Below are positions 43,429 to 52,717 of a DNA stretch of 64,000 bases, one piece after another. Source of the stretch: Bellilinea sp. GTDB taxonomy: Bacteria; Chloroflexota; Anaerolineae; Anaerolineales; Anaerolineaceae. The stretch spans positions 930,001 to 994,000 of the forward strand of contig BPHQ01000001.1 of NCBI GenBank assembly GCA_026003615.1, written 5' to 3'. Under the pieces are notes generated by a model that did not search any database, was not told the DNA's origin, and worked only from the letters and a program-made list of their open reading frames with translations. Made by a program: the position numbers and the translations under genes. Numbering within the stretch: the first letter of the stretch is position 1; each line of letters begins with the position of its first letter.

Positions 43429-45006
43429 TCAAGTATTTTTTATGGCTTTTTCTTGCAGTTCCCGCCTGTTGATTTTTCCGGTCGAAGTTCTCGGAAAATC
43501 ATCGGATATTATGATTTTTGCTGGTATTGCGTAATTTGGCAATCGCCCGGAAAGGTGTTTAATCAGATCATCCTCACTTAAATTCCCTCCCTGGACTAAA
43601 ATTATAGCTGCTTCGATGAGATGGCTACCTTCGACATCCGGAACAGGATAAGCGGCGGCTTCATGAACGGCAGGATGAGATAATAGGGCTGCCTCAACTT
43701 CGTCCAACTCAACCCGATACCCTCTGGTTTTGATTTGCCGATCCTTTCTCCCCCAAAATTTATAATTTCCGTCTGGCATTTTTTGAACCAGGTCTCCTGT
43801 ACGATAGAAAATGTCTTCACAATAACCGAACATCGAACGCCGGAAAAACCCTTTATCGGTCAGGTCCGGTCTACCCCAGTACCCTTTCATTACCGTGCCA
43901 CCCCTGATCAATAATTCGCCAATCTGGCCATCCGGCAAAGGTATCCCCTCGGCATCTACAACGAGGGCTTCTGTGTTCTCGCATACAATGCCAATTGGAA
44001 TTGGCTCATCCGTATCCTCGGACAAGGGAGCGACATGGTAATAAGTGCAAACATTCGTTTCTGTGGGTCCGTAAAGATTAGAGAATCTTGCTTTGGGTAG
44101 CGTTTTCATCAGATTTCTCAAATGCTTGGTCGGAAAAGGTTCGCCAGCGAATAAAACCCACCTCAAGTTTGAAAAATCTTTTGATTCGAGACCACCTCTT
44201 TCCAACATTTGAATCAAAGCAAAAGGTACGGAATACCAGATTGTGATTTTTTCATCTTGAATCCATCTGGCCATGCTGGCGGGCAATTTGGTAATCCCTT
44301 CGGGTACAATCACCGTGGTTGCACCAGCAATTGCAGAGGCAAAAAAATCAAATGTAGAAAGGTCAAAATGAAGCGGGGCGTGATTGCTGATGCGGTCAGA
44401 TGATGTGATCTGGTAAGTTTGTACTGCCCACTCGGCAAAAGAAAGTCCGCTACGGTGAGTGTGCATGATGCCTTTCGGTGTTCCTGTCGAACCTGAAGTG
44501 TATAAAATGTAGGCTAAATCCTGTTCAACAAGTTGGATGGATGGTTGAGAAGAGGAAAATTGAAAAATTTGATCCCAACTATATGAGGGTATAGGAAGAC
44601 TTGAATTGCTTTGAATGCCAATGAAGCCATCGAGGGCGGTTTTATGAATAATTTCTTTGAGGTTGTCTTTTTTTGCCTCGTTTGTAATGAGGAAATGAAT
44701 TTGACAATCATTGATTACAAAACTGAGGCGATCAATTGGAGCGAACGGATCTAATGGCACATAGGCTGCTCCTGCCGATAAAATGCCATAGATGGCAACG
44801 GCAGAATAAATATTTTTATTCATGTAAATTCCAACACGGTCTCCCCGTTTCACACCTAAATTGATCAAAAAGTTTGCCAATTGATTGGAGGCTTTTGCTA
44901 ATTTGCCGTAGGTAAACTCTTCTTTTTGAAAACGGATTGCCGGATGGGTAGGGTTTACCAGAGCATTTTCATATATTGCAGTGTGCAGGAGATAACGGTA
45001 ACTCAT
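43429..45006 (-). CDS. Stand-alone amino-acid/acyl adenylation enzyme (ANL superfamily)
   Basis: The 525-residue enzyme has all core motifs: A3 YTSGSTGTPKG (169-179), A5 LYGPTETN (311-318), A7 YRTGDLV, A8 DRQIKTRGYRVELDEVE and A10 RTSTGKINRR with Lys511. It should make an acyl-adenylate and load the next-door carrier protein. Aligned with GrsA, the pocket residues are D215, L216, F219, Y258, L285, A287, L311, V319, C320 and K511. The conserved Asp for the amino group suggests an amino acid. From memory this resembles the code of L-proline-activating enzymes of pyrrole pathways. Relatives also occur in exosortase-linked polysaccharide loci, so an acyl substrate is possible. Confidence 0.88.
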   Translation of the reverse strand: MSYRYLLHTAIYENALVNPTHPAIRFQKEEFTYGKLAKASNQLANFLINLGVKRGDRVGIYMNKNIYSAVAIYGILSAGAAYVPLDPFAPIDRLSFVINDCQIHFLITNEAKKDNLKEIIHKTALDGFIGIQSNSSLPIPSYSWDQIFQFSSSQPSIQLVEQDLAYILYTSGSTGTPKGIMHTHRSGLSFAEWAVQTYQITSSDRISNHAPLHFDLSTFDFFASAIAGATTVIVPEGITKLPASMARWIQDEKITIWYSVPFALIQMLERGGLESKDFSNLRWVLFAGEPFPTKHLRNLMKTLPKARFSNLYGPTETNVCTYYHVAPLSEDTDEPIPIGIVCENTEALVVDAEGIPLPDGQIGELLIRGGTVMKGYWGRPDLTDKGFFRRSMFGYCEDIFYRTGDLVQKMPDGNYKFWGRKDRQIKTRGYRVELDEVEAALLSHPAVHEAAAYPVPDVEGSHLIEAAIILVQGGNLSEDDLIKHLSGRLPNYAIPAKIIISDDFPRTSTGKINRRELQEKAIKNT

Positions 45007-45035
45007 TTTATCCTCGCAAGTGGAAAATTAATTCA

Positions 45036-46322
45036 TCACTGGGTTGTTGTAACCGGCGACTCAATTTCTTTCTTAATTAAGGTCTTATTTTCGGCCAGAA
45101 AATATGTCATTAATGGGCCAGCGGCTATCGAGGTGAGAATAGCGGTGATAAATAACGAAACAAAAATTCGTTCATCAATCAACCCATTAGAAAGCCCAAT
45201 TCCCGCAAGAATAATTCCTGTCGCTCCGCGTGCATTCAATCCGCTGGCAATTGCAAGTGTTCGGCGATCAATATTCATGCCGGCAATTTTTGCACCAAAG
45301 AGTACGGAAAGAAATTTAGAAAAAATTGCACTAAGCAATATGATTAACACCAACCAGAAGTCGAAATTTTCAATGAAGTTGGTTTTCATGCCGATTGAAA
45401 CAAAGTATATTGGCGCAAAAAACGCCATAACAAATTGGGAGATAACTGTGTGGGCTTCTTCAGCTTCTGGATGTTTTCCTGCAACGACCGCACCAAGTAA
45501 AAAGGCTCCTAAAAACGCATGGATACCTAAAAACTCCGCTATTGAGGCAATCAATAAAATCGCTAAAGCTGTAAATGCGATAAATCCACTTGGCCAGGTT
45601 AGAGATTTTCGGATGAAACTCAGTGCTCTTGGGGCAAAGCGCCTACCGATACTCAACATGAGAACAAAAAATGCAAGGATTAAGAAGATGGTTTGGTTTG
45701 TTCCAAGGGAGATTTCGCCAGTTTGTGGGTGAGTAAAACTTAACATGATCGCAAATAAAGTCCAGGTGATCGAGTCATCAACGACGGTGGCGTTGAGGGT
45801 TATTAACCCCACTTCTTTTTTGAGCAAATTAAGATCCTGAAGAATTCGCACAATAACGGGATTTGCTGTGTTTGCCAGATTGATGCCAATGAAAAGGCCA
45901 AAAATCATCAAATTCTTCTGCGCAACAGGTCCCCAAAAATTGGATGGCAGCAGAAAAACCAACCCAACCCCGATGGCAATAGGAAGGATTGTGCCGAAAA
46001 GACCAATAAAAAAAGCGTACCTGCCAACATGATTTGTATTTGAAAAATTGATCTCCAGGCCAGCAATAAACAAGAAAAACAACATACCCATTTTGATGGA
46101 GGCATCGCGTAAAATCCCAACCTCCTGAGATGAACGAAAAAGCCATTCAAAGAAATCTGGAAATAACCAACCAAGAATTGTCGGGCCGAGGATAATGCCG
46201 CCAATTAATTCGCCCAATACAGCGGGCTGGCGAAACCGTCTCATCATTTGTCCCAAAATCAGGGCGCACCCCAACATGACGGCGATTTGAAGAAAGAACT
46301 TAATCAGATCTTGATTACTCAT
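45036..46322 (-). CDS. CPA2-family cation:proton antiporter
   Basis: The 428-residue protein has about twelve membrane helices. Features include GELIGGIILGPTILG in the first helices, the Asp-containing core VVDDSITWTLFA, FLGAFLLGAVVAGKHPEA and LNARGATGIILAGIGLSNGLI. This is typical of Na+/H+ or K+/H+ antiporters of the KefB/NapA group, without the C-terminal nucleotide-binding domain of K+-efflux proteins. Its presence inside a glycan locus, coupled by a 4-bp overlap to a glycosyltransferase, is unusual. It may balance ions or pH for acyl or sulfate transfer outside the membrane; this is speculation. Confidence 0.9.
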   Translation of the reverse strand: MSNQDLIKFFLQIAVMLGCALILGQMMRRFRQPAVLGELIGGIILGPTILGWLFPDFFEWLFRSSQEVGILRDASIKMGMLFFLFIAGLEINFSNTNHVGRYAFFIGLFGTILPIAIGVGLVFLLPSNFWGPVAQKNLMIFGLFIGINLANTANPVIVRILQDLNLLKKEVGLITLNATVVDDSITWTLFAIMLSFTHPQTGEISLGTNQTIFLILAFFVLMLSIGRRFAPRALSFIRKSLTWPSGFIAFTALAILLIASIAEFLGIHAFLGAFLLGAVVAGKHPEAEEAHTVISQFVMAFFAPIYFVSIGMKTNFIENFDFWLVLIILLSAIFSKFLSVLFGAKIAGMNIDRRTLAIASGLNARGATGIILAGIGLSNGLIDERIFVSLFITAILTSIAAGPLMTYFLAENKTLIKKEIESPVTTTQ

Positions 46323-47542
46323 TGGGGATGGTCCTTCTTTTCGATAGATTGAATAAACTTGCTTTCAAGGTTTGAAACGGCTGTTTCCCAGCCCCACTTT
46401 TCTAAAACTGTTTGGTAGCCCTTTTCACCGAATTCGCGGGATTTTCGAGGGTTTGATAACAATTCAAAAAGAGCAGAAGAAAATATTTGTTCGTTTCGCT
46501 CAACCAGGCGTCCATTTACTCCCTCTTGAATGGTTTCAAGCAAACCGCCTTCCTTAACCCCAACCACCGGAGTTGCGCATGCCATTGACTCAAGAGCAAC
46601 CAGCCCAAAAGGTTCTCGATGTGGAGCATAGGCAGTTAAAGTTGCCTGATTGTACAATTCAACTAATTTATCATCAGGAATACCGCTCAAGAATTCGACG
46701 CTAACACCGAGGTTACTGGCAACATTACTTAAGTATTTATATTCTTCCGGATTTGAAAAATTACTGGAAATTGTCAATGTTGGACGACGATCAGGTGGTA
46801 TCAATGAAATTGAACGAATAACGAAGTCAAACCCTTTGAGCGGCGTTAATGAACCAACCGATAAAATCATATTGGCTTTCGTTAGATGAGGAAGGGGTTT
46901 AAATTTTTCAATATCTACACCCAAATAATTAATTTCAGCATCAAGGTGATAAATGGACTTGACCAAGTTTTTCGTATAGCCAGAATTAACAAACACCACT
47001 CCGGCACTTCGTATGTTCAATAAATCATTACGTTTTGCCAGTTCTTTATAAAGGTATAAAATGAAATCAATTTGATCAATGGTTTTCCTCAGAGTTGAAT
47101 TTACTTTATAATAAGGGCGTGGAGGGGGCTGTTCGTAATGAACTCGAAAAGGCTCGTGACAATAATACACATTTGGTATACCATCCAGGAATCTTAATAG
47201 TGAGGGGGCATTTTCATAACGACAAGGTTCAACAAATACCAAATCGGGTTTTTGTTGGGTAATTTCTCTTGCAATAATCTTGTTGACTCTTCTGAGCCTG
47301 AACAAGTCAAAAACTCGAACAATTGAATTGAATCTTCCAAAAGGGGAGCGAAACAATCTTCCTGGTTGGAAATGGTATGTTTCATGTGTCTTTACAAAAG
47401 GACGTATGTCACAAAAATCATGATCTGCGCTCGAAAGAGAGAATACAATGATTTCGTGGCGTTCATGAAGTCGCTTAACGATCTCATATAAAGACCTTTT
47501 TGCTCCTCCGGATGATAAATTATGATAAATGGCAATTTTCAT
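46319..47542 (-). CDS. GT4-family glycosyltransferase
   Basis: The 407-residue GT-B enzyme starts MKIAIYHNLSSGGAKRSLYEIV, a GG loop typical of the family. The donor domain has MILSVGSLTPLKGFDFVI and HREPFGLVALESMACATPVV, the complete GT4 motif with both Glu residues. It transfers a sugar from a nucleotide donor with retention of configuration. It lies upstream of the antiporter with a 4-bp overlap. Confidence 0.92.
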   Translation of the reverse strand: MKIAIYHNLSSGGAKRSLYEIVKRLHERHEIIVFSLSSADHDFCDIRPFVKTHETYHFQPGRLFRSPFGRFNSIVRVFDLFRLRRVNKIIAREITQQKPDLVFVEPCRYENAPSLLRFLDGIPNVYYCHEPFRVHYEQPPPRPYYKVNSTLRKTIDQIDFILYLYKELAKRNDLLNIRSAGVVFVNSGYTKNLVKSIYHLDAEINYLGVDIEKFKPLPHLTKANMILSVGSLTPLKGFDFVIRSISLIPPDRRPTLTISSNFSNPEEYKYLSNVASNLGVSVEFLSGIPDDKLVELYNQATLTAYAPHREPFGLVALESMACATPVVGVKEGGLLETIQEGVNGRLVERNEQIFSSALFELLSNPRKSREFGEKGYQTVLEKWGWETAVSNLESKFIQSIEKKDHPQ

Positions 47543-47548
47543 GAATTT

Positions 47549-48646
47549 TCAATTTGAAAATGGAGATATTGTTGTGTTCTCTGTCCGCATTTTCTCTCTT
47601 AGGTTGAGCAAATAGTGCAGAATAATCGGACTGATTTGATACATAATTCGAATTAGATTCGTTTTTCTATCTTTCGGGCAAAGCCTAACCGCATTGGATA
47701 TCCACTTGTAAATGAACTGATGGTTTGGTTGATGAATCAGCCGTTTTATAACCACCAGCCTGATCAGGCGATTTTGTTCACAAGGGGAGAGTTGACCAAA
47801 AGATGGATGAGATAGTAACCGGTCAATTTCCTCGTCATTTTCAATGAGATTAACAAGTAAATCGAAGAACACATAGCTTTTTGTTTCTTCTTTGCATTGA
47901 TTAAATTTTTGTAATTCAAGCATTTTACGCCGACAAAGCGCAAGTGATTGGTTTTTTTTTGCGTTCCCGGTCGTTAGGGTGATGTTGGTTTGATGAATGC
48001 GATAAAAACAGAGTTGTTGATTCAGATATCCAAAGAGTACGAATTGGGATAAGCGAGTGAAGAAATCCCAATCCGGCCCAATGACTATTCGCTGATCAAA
48101 TTCAATTTTTGATGAGAGGACTTTTTCACTTCGCAACATCACCGTCATGGGCGGGCCAAATACATCTGAGGCTCTTACCAGCTGTTCAAACAGGTCACCT
48201 TCAAACGGCCCTCGCCTGAAACTCGACAAAGAAGAGAGGATTTTGTTGTTCGGATCAACATAAAAACCATCACAATATACCCCGTCCTTTTCCGGGTGTT
48301 GATTCAAGTATCTCACCATGAGTGCTAAAAAAGAGGGGTGATAGAAATCATCCGCATCTAAAAATGCAAGAAACTCTCCTTGAACATGTTTAAGGGCATT
48401 ATTTCTTGCAGAAGCTTCTCCGGAGTTGTTTTGATTAAATAATCGTATTCGGGAGTCGGAGTATTTCCTGATTATCGTCTCAGTTTGATCGGTTGAGCCA
48501 TCATTGACCAGAATCAATTCCCATAAATGATAGGTTTGATTAAGAAGGCTATCAATGGCTGCCCTAATAAATCTTTCGGCATTGTAGGCTGGCATCATAA
48601 CCGAAACTAAACCTGCTTTGAGGGAGGGGATAAGAGGGGAGATCAT
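47549..48646 (-). CDS. GT2-family glycosyltransferase
   Basis: The 365-residue protein has a GT-A domain in its first 230 residues: VSVMMPAYNAERFIRAAI, LILVNDGSTDQTE, NSGEASARNNAL and FLDADDFYHPSFL with the metal-binding acidic cluster. The last 130 residues are helical and less conserved, possibly for acceptor or membrane contact. It overlaps the upstream GT4 gene by 4 bp. Confidence 0.9.
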   Translation of the reverse strand: MISPLIPSLKAGLVSVMMPAYNAERFIRAAIDSLLNQTYHLWELILVNDGSTDQTETIIRKYSDSRIRLFNQNNSGEASARNNALKHVQGEFLAFLDADDFYHPSFLALMVRYLNQHPEKDGVYCDGFYVDPNNKILSSLSSFRRGPFEGDLFEQLVRASDVFGPPMTVMLRSEKVLSSKIEFDQRIVIGPDWDFFTRLSQFVLFGYLNQQLCFYRIHQTNITLTTGNAKKNQSLALCRRKMLELQKFNQCKEETKSYVFFDLLVNLIENDEEIDRLLSHPSFGQLSPCEQNRLIRLVVIKRLIHQPNHQFIYKWISNAVRLCPKDRKTNLIRIMYQISPIILHYLLNLREKMRTENTTISPFSN

Positions 48647-49860
48647 TTCCTCAATTCCACAACATGAGTGATGATAGAGAGGATCTCTTCAGCCGTTTTC
48701 TTCCAGGTGTGTTTTACCTCAGCCTCAAGTCTTGCTTGTTTGCCCAAAGAAGCCATAAAATCACGATTGTTAGCCAATAATATCAGCGAGTCAAGCAGTG
48801 CGCTTTCATCACAGGGCGGAATGATCAGTCCAGTCTTGTTGTGCACCAGTGTGGCAGGCTGGCCGTTTTTTCCAGAGGCAATGATTGCAAGTCCGGCAGC
48901 TTTGTAGTCAAACAATTTGAGTCCCGAAAATTCCGTCCAGCCACAATAAGGGGATAAACCGATTTCACAATTTGCCAAAATTTTGGCATATTCTTCGGGT
49001 AATAAAGCTCCTGTGAAGGTAACTTTATGGTCTATGCCGAGGTCTTTAGCAAGCCTTTGGGTCTCCTCCAAATCGCTTCCGGAGCCGATCATTATTAACG
49101 ATGCGTTTATTCCACTCCTCAACAATTTGGCAAATGCATTAATCGCAATTTTCGTGCCGTGCCATGGGAAAAAACTTCCCAGATAGGAAATCTTGATTTC
49201 GGATCGAGGATCTTTTGGCTGAAAATTCGCCAATTCATTTCTTTGAAGAAGATTTACCAAAGTTGTCCCATTTTCAACTACGCTAATCTTTTCTGGAGAT
49301 AAATCCCAATTTTCGACCAGGTTTTTTTTCCATCCCTCTCCTGAGGCAATTAGATGATCTGCTTGTCCCAAGGTGTACCGAAAAAGAGCTTTTGAAATAG
49401 ATAACTGTATTCCCCCCGGTAATTGGCCCTTCGATTTGAGATCATGAAGAGGGTCGCCGTTGAATTCCATAATTAATGGGAGCCTTTTTTTCTTGGCGGC
49501 CAGCAATCCGCCATAACTCATCCAGCTCGCTCTTTCGTATAGGCAATCATAATAAACCATACTCCCAACTACCAAATCAGAAAAAGAAAGACTTTCAAAG
49601 TAGTTTATGTAAGGCAAATGAGCCAAGCTTTGAAATTTTCGTATGGACCTTTCGATAATTGTCCTTTTTCCGTTTTGCAAAGGGATGAATTCCTTTAAGT
49701 CCTTACTCTTCCAATAACCCGATCCCATACCACCCAAAAACAATACCTGATGGCCCATATCTTGCCATTCATGAACTATATGACGAATGTGATTAGCAGG
49801 ACCATCAAATGGGGGAGTGCGTAGTTCAGGGCTCAATTGAGCAAGATACCCAATCTTCAT
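48643..49860 (-). CDS. GT4-family glycosyltransferase
   Basis: The 405-residue GT-B protein starts MKIGYLAQLSPELRTPPFDGPA-like, with a Gly-rich loop FLGGMGSGYWKS. The C-terminal domain has ISYLGSFFPWHGTKIAINAF, LIMIGSGSDLEETQRLA, VTFTGALLPEEYAKIL and SGLKLFDYKAAGLAIIAS. The usual first Glu of the donor motif is less clear than in the gene at 46319. Overlaps of 4 bp on both sides tie it to its neighbours. Confidence 0.9.
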   Translation of the reverse strand: MKIGYLAQLSPELRTPPFDGPANHIRHIVHEWQDMGHQVLFLGGMGSGYWKSKDLKEFIPLQNGKRTIIERSIRKFQSLAHLPYINYFESLSFSDLVVGSMVYYDCLYERASWMSYGGLLAAKKKRLPLIMEFNGDPLHDLKSKGQLPGGIQLSISKALFRYTLGQADHLIASGEGWKKNLVENWDLSPEKISVVENGTTLVNLLQRNELANFQPKDPRSEIKISYLGSFFPWHGTKIAINAFAKLLRSGINASLIMIGSGSDLEETQRLAKDLGIDHKVTFTGALLPEEYAKILANCEIGLSPYCGWTEFSGLKLFDYKAAGLAIIASGKNGQPATLVHNKTGLIIPPCDESALLDSLILLANNRDFMASLGKQARLEAEVKHTWKKTAEEILSIITHVVELRK

Positions 49861-50846
49861 CTGTGTGCGACATTCTCAATAATTTTTCGGATATTTTCGC
49901 TGATCAAATTGCTATTACATTTTTCAAGCACTCGATCTCGAATATTCAATTGTTTCTGTTGTTTTTCTTTGTTTGGAAGTCTTTCAAAATCTAATATTTT
50001 CTTCCCCAGTTCAAGATCCGTGTAGTAAAGATTTTCCTCGGGAAGTAATTCGTCTGCTCCAGACCATTGATGTGCCAGACAATAACTTCCAGTTGCAATG
50101 GCTTCCATTGGAGAGACTTGTAAACCTTCTGAATAGCTATTCGAAATGAAAATATCCACTTTTCTATAAAAATCAGAAGGGTTTTGGATATGCCCATAAA
50201 AGGTGACTGAGTTTTCGATTCCCAATTTCGCTGGAAGGTTGATTAAGGCATCAAAGTAGTCCAGAAAGCGAGGATGAGCACCTCCACCAACATGCAGGTG
50301 ATATCCCCGTTGATTCAGTTCTAATTCGGAAAAAGCCAGAATAAGTTCATAAACTCTTTTACGGGGAGTTAGGTGTCCTAAAATTCCAATGTTTTTCTGG
50401 AAATCCCGCAAGGAGTATGGAAATTTTTCTGGATTTACTGCTTCGGGAATAACGATAATTTTCTCATTATAACCGGGAAAACGGGTATTGAACTCTCGAC
50501 GCTTTGCTTCACTTACCAGCAGGATATGGTCAACTTTTGTCCAATCAATTTGATTTGCCCATTGGTAAAGTTCATAACGGTGTAAACGGGTAATTATTGA
50601 GGTTGTCTTTGGCAGTTGAGTAGCAATAGCCAAAAATTCACTTGCCCATTCAAAAAAAACCACTTCGTGATTTGATAAAAATTCCCTGAATTGGAATTCA
50701 AATTGCCTCTTTTGAAGCCGCTCCCGGAAAAATGGAAAGGAATAGCAGCGGGGTTTGAACACTTTAACATTGTGGTAACGTTTCAGTTCTTGATAAATTT
50801 CATCGAAAAATGCCCAGGTTTCATTGATAACAATACCAATTTTCAT
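49857..50846 (-). CDS. GT4-like glycosyltransferase
   Basis: The ATG at 50846 is preferred: it gives the usual start MKIGIVINETWAFFDEIYQEL and avoids a 32-bp overlap with the upstream gene that the longer frame (50888) would need. No strong ribosome site is seen for either. The 329-residue protein has IGILGHLTPRKRVYELILAF, VTFYGHIQNPSDFYRKVDIF and NSYSEGLQVSPMEAIATGSY, the donor motif of GT4. It is short for the family because the N-terminal domain is reduced. Confidence 0.85.
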   Translation of the reverse strand: MKIGIVINETWAFFDEIYQELKRYHNVKVFKPRCYSFPFFRERLQKRQFEFQFREFLSNHEVVFFEWASEFLAIATQLPKTTSIITRLHRYELYQWANQIDWTKVDHILLVSEAKRREFNTRFPGYNEKIIVIPEAVNPEKFPYSLRDFQKNIGILGHLTPRKRVYELILAFSELELNQRGYHLHVGGGAHPRFLDYFDALINLPAKLGIENSVTFYGHIQNPSDFYRKVDIFISNSYSEGLQVSPMEAIATGSYCLAHQWSGADELLPEENLYYTDLELGKKILDFERLPNKEKQQKQLNIRDRVLEKCNSNLISENIRKIIENVAHR

Positions 50847-50856
50847 AGGAGAGTCG

Positions 50857-52710
50857 TTAATCCAAATAAAACTTATGCCAAAGTTCAATAGCCATTAATG
50901 CGCCAATTTTTACAGCGTTATTTTTTCCAGCCATGTGGTCTTGAACGGTTTGCCGAACACTTTCAGGTTTAAAGTAGCCTCTGTCTAACGATGTAGAGGA
51001 TAGAAGTGTTTGTTCAACCCATTCCCGTAAAGTTGTCCTAAACCAGGTCTGGTAGTCCTTATAGGGGCGATTTTCCGGCCCTGTCAGCCAACCCAACCCG
51101 GCTTTTCGTAAATGCCATCGGATAAATTGTTCGTTTCTTGCCAATACGGCACGGGCGCAATGGGTGAGGGGTAAATGATCCCGTGGAGTTGGGATCCGTG
51201 CCAGTTTCGGGTAGGCTTTGATAAAACTTTCAATCATTAACTTCCTCTCAAAGGCCAGGTAAGGAGGCACAGTCATCGAAAAATCAACCAAATCGTTATC
51301 CGCAAAAGGCAGCCGAATAACCGCTCGATCCCTTGCCACGAGGACACCATTGATTGTCATTCTGGGCACTCTTTGGGTGAGATCAAAATACAATCTTTGA
51401 GCAGCCATTTGTCGAACGCCGGCGGATCGCATACCTTGCTTAAAATCTGCCATTAGTTCATCCTGAACATGCCTAAGGAATGAATCCGTGAAAAAGTCTT
51501 TATGTTCTGTAAGGTCAAAGGTCAGAACCCGATAGTCCCGATATGCTTGTAAATGCTCGTGTATTTCTGTTTCAGGATCATAATCCGCCCAAAATCGTGG
51601 ACGTAAACCAAAACCGAACATAGCATCGCCCATAAAACCTTTATAAATTATTGGGGCAATTTTGGCTTCATCAACCAGATTAGCGATTGCGTGAAGATTG
51701 ACCAGATTGCCCATCCCATCCGTCAATTTGACTGCTTTTTCTCCCTCTTTCAATAACCAATCGGGCTTGAGTTCAAAAAAATGATGTTGGGTTCCAATCG
51801 TTTTAGCGGCCTCTTTTGCATAGCGGGCATCATCGGAGCCGGGAATACTCCAGGTAAATGTATGAAGATTAGAGGGTGTTAAGATCTCAGCCAGTAGAGC
51901 AAGCAAAAACCGAGAGTCTAAACCTCCGGAAAGCATTAATCCTTTTTCTTGTTGACCACCCGACTGTCGTAAGACAGCCTTTTTTATCTCGATGAGTAAT
52001 CGTTCTTGATAAGAGGGCGGTTCGCAGAAAGGGTACACATCTGGATAGTTTAAGCGGAGATATCGCCAGATGGTCAATTTGCCATTTTGATATTTCAAAA
52101 CACTTCCTTGAGGAAGTAATTTTACGTCCTCCAATAAGGTCCTTTGGTGTAAAAGATGATCAAAGGTTAGAAATTCCTGAATTGCAACCCGATCCACGCG
52201 TCGAGGCAAAGAATCATCTGCTAATATTGCTCTCACACCAGAGGCGAACAAGAAAGTTGATCCGAAATTTGCATAATAAACAGGATGAAGTCCCAACCGG
52301 TCGTTGATTAAAATCATGGCGTTATTTCGATTGTCAATAAAGGCAACCGAAAAAGATCCATTTATCCTGCGGGCAAATGACTCACCCTCCAGTAAATACA
52401 GACCTAGCAATATTTCTTCATCCGTTTCACATTTTAGATTGTGCTGATCTAGAATTTGTCGTAAAGGTTCGGTATCGTACAACTCACCTTCAAAAACCAA
52501 ACCGACATTTCTTGTGTCATCCCACAAGGGTTGCTTATTTTGGTTAAGAATTCCCAGCGAATTTCTTCCAAATCCCCACCCTTCACCGGTTTCAAATTGT
52601 CTGAGAAAGCGATCTTCCCCTTCCAACCCAATGGACATCTTTTTAATTAGGATATGGCTATCGGTTTTTGATAAGTCTTTCTTGAAACCGAAAATTCCCG
52701 GCATGGTCAT
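50857..52710 (-). CDS. Asparagine-synthetase-like enzyme without the glutaminase cysteine
   Basis: The 617-residue protein has an N-terminal Ntn-type region and a C-terminal ATP-dependent synthetase domain. The start reads MTMPGIFGF; active enzymes start MCGIFG, so Pro replaces the essential Cys nucleophile and glutamine cannot be the nitrogen source. The synthetase P-loop SGGLDSR (near residue 260) and the acidic YAKEAAK region are intact, so it may form an amide from ATP, a carboxylate and ammonia or another amine. Similar enzymes occur in exosortase-type polysaccharide loci. Here it might amidate uronic acids of the glycan; that is inference. Confidence 0.85.
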   Translation of the reverse strand: MTMPGIFGFKKDLSKTDSHILIKKMSIGLEGEDRFLRQFETGEGWGFGRNSLGILNQNKQPLWDDTRNVGLVFEGELYDTEPLRQILDQHNLKCETDEEILLGLYLLEGESFARRINGSFSVAFIDNRNNAMILINDRLGLHPVYYANFGSTFLFASGVRAILADDSLPRRVDRVAIQEFLTFDHLLHQRTLLEDVKLLPQGSVLKYQNGKLTIWRYLRLNYPDVYPFCEPPSYQERLLIEIKKAVLRQSGGQQEKGLMLSGGLDSRFLLALLAEILTPSNLHTFTWSIPGSDDARYAKEAAKTIGTQHHFFELKPDWLLKEGEKAVKLTDGMGNLVNLHAIANLVDEAKIAPIIYKGFMGDAMFGFGLRPRFWADYDPETEIHEHLQAYRDYRVLTFDLTEHKDFFTDSFLRHVQDELMADFKQGMRSAGVRQMAAQRLYFDLTQRVPRMTINGVLVARDRAVIRLPFADNDLVDFSMTVPPYLAFERKLMIESFIKAYPKLARIPTPRDHLPLTHCARAVLARNEQFIRWHLRKAGLGWLTGPENRPYKDYQTWFRTTLREWVEQTLLSSTSLDRGYFKPESVRQTVQDHMAGKNNAVKIGALMAIELWHKFYLD

Positions 52711-52717
52711 TCGCCTT

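Noticed and set aside
44926-45732. A 268-codon plus-strand frame opposite the adenylation and antiporter genes
   Set aside because: It is antisense to two clear genes, rich in Ile/Lys/Asn/Ala without any domain pattern, and has no promoter or ribosome site.
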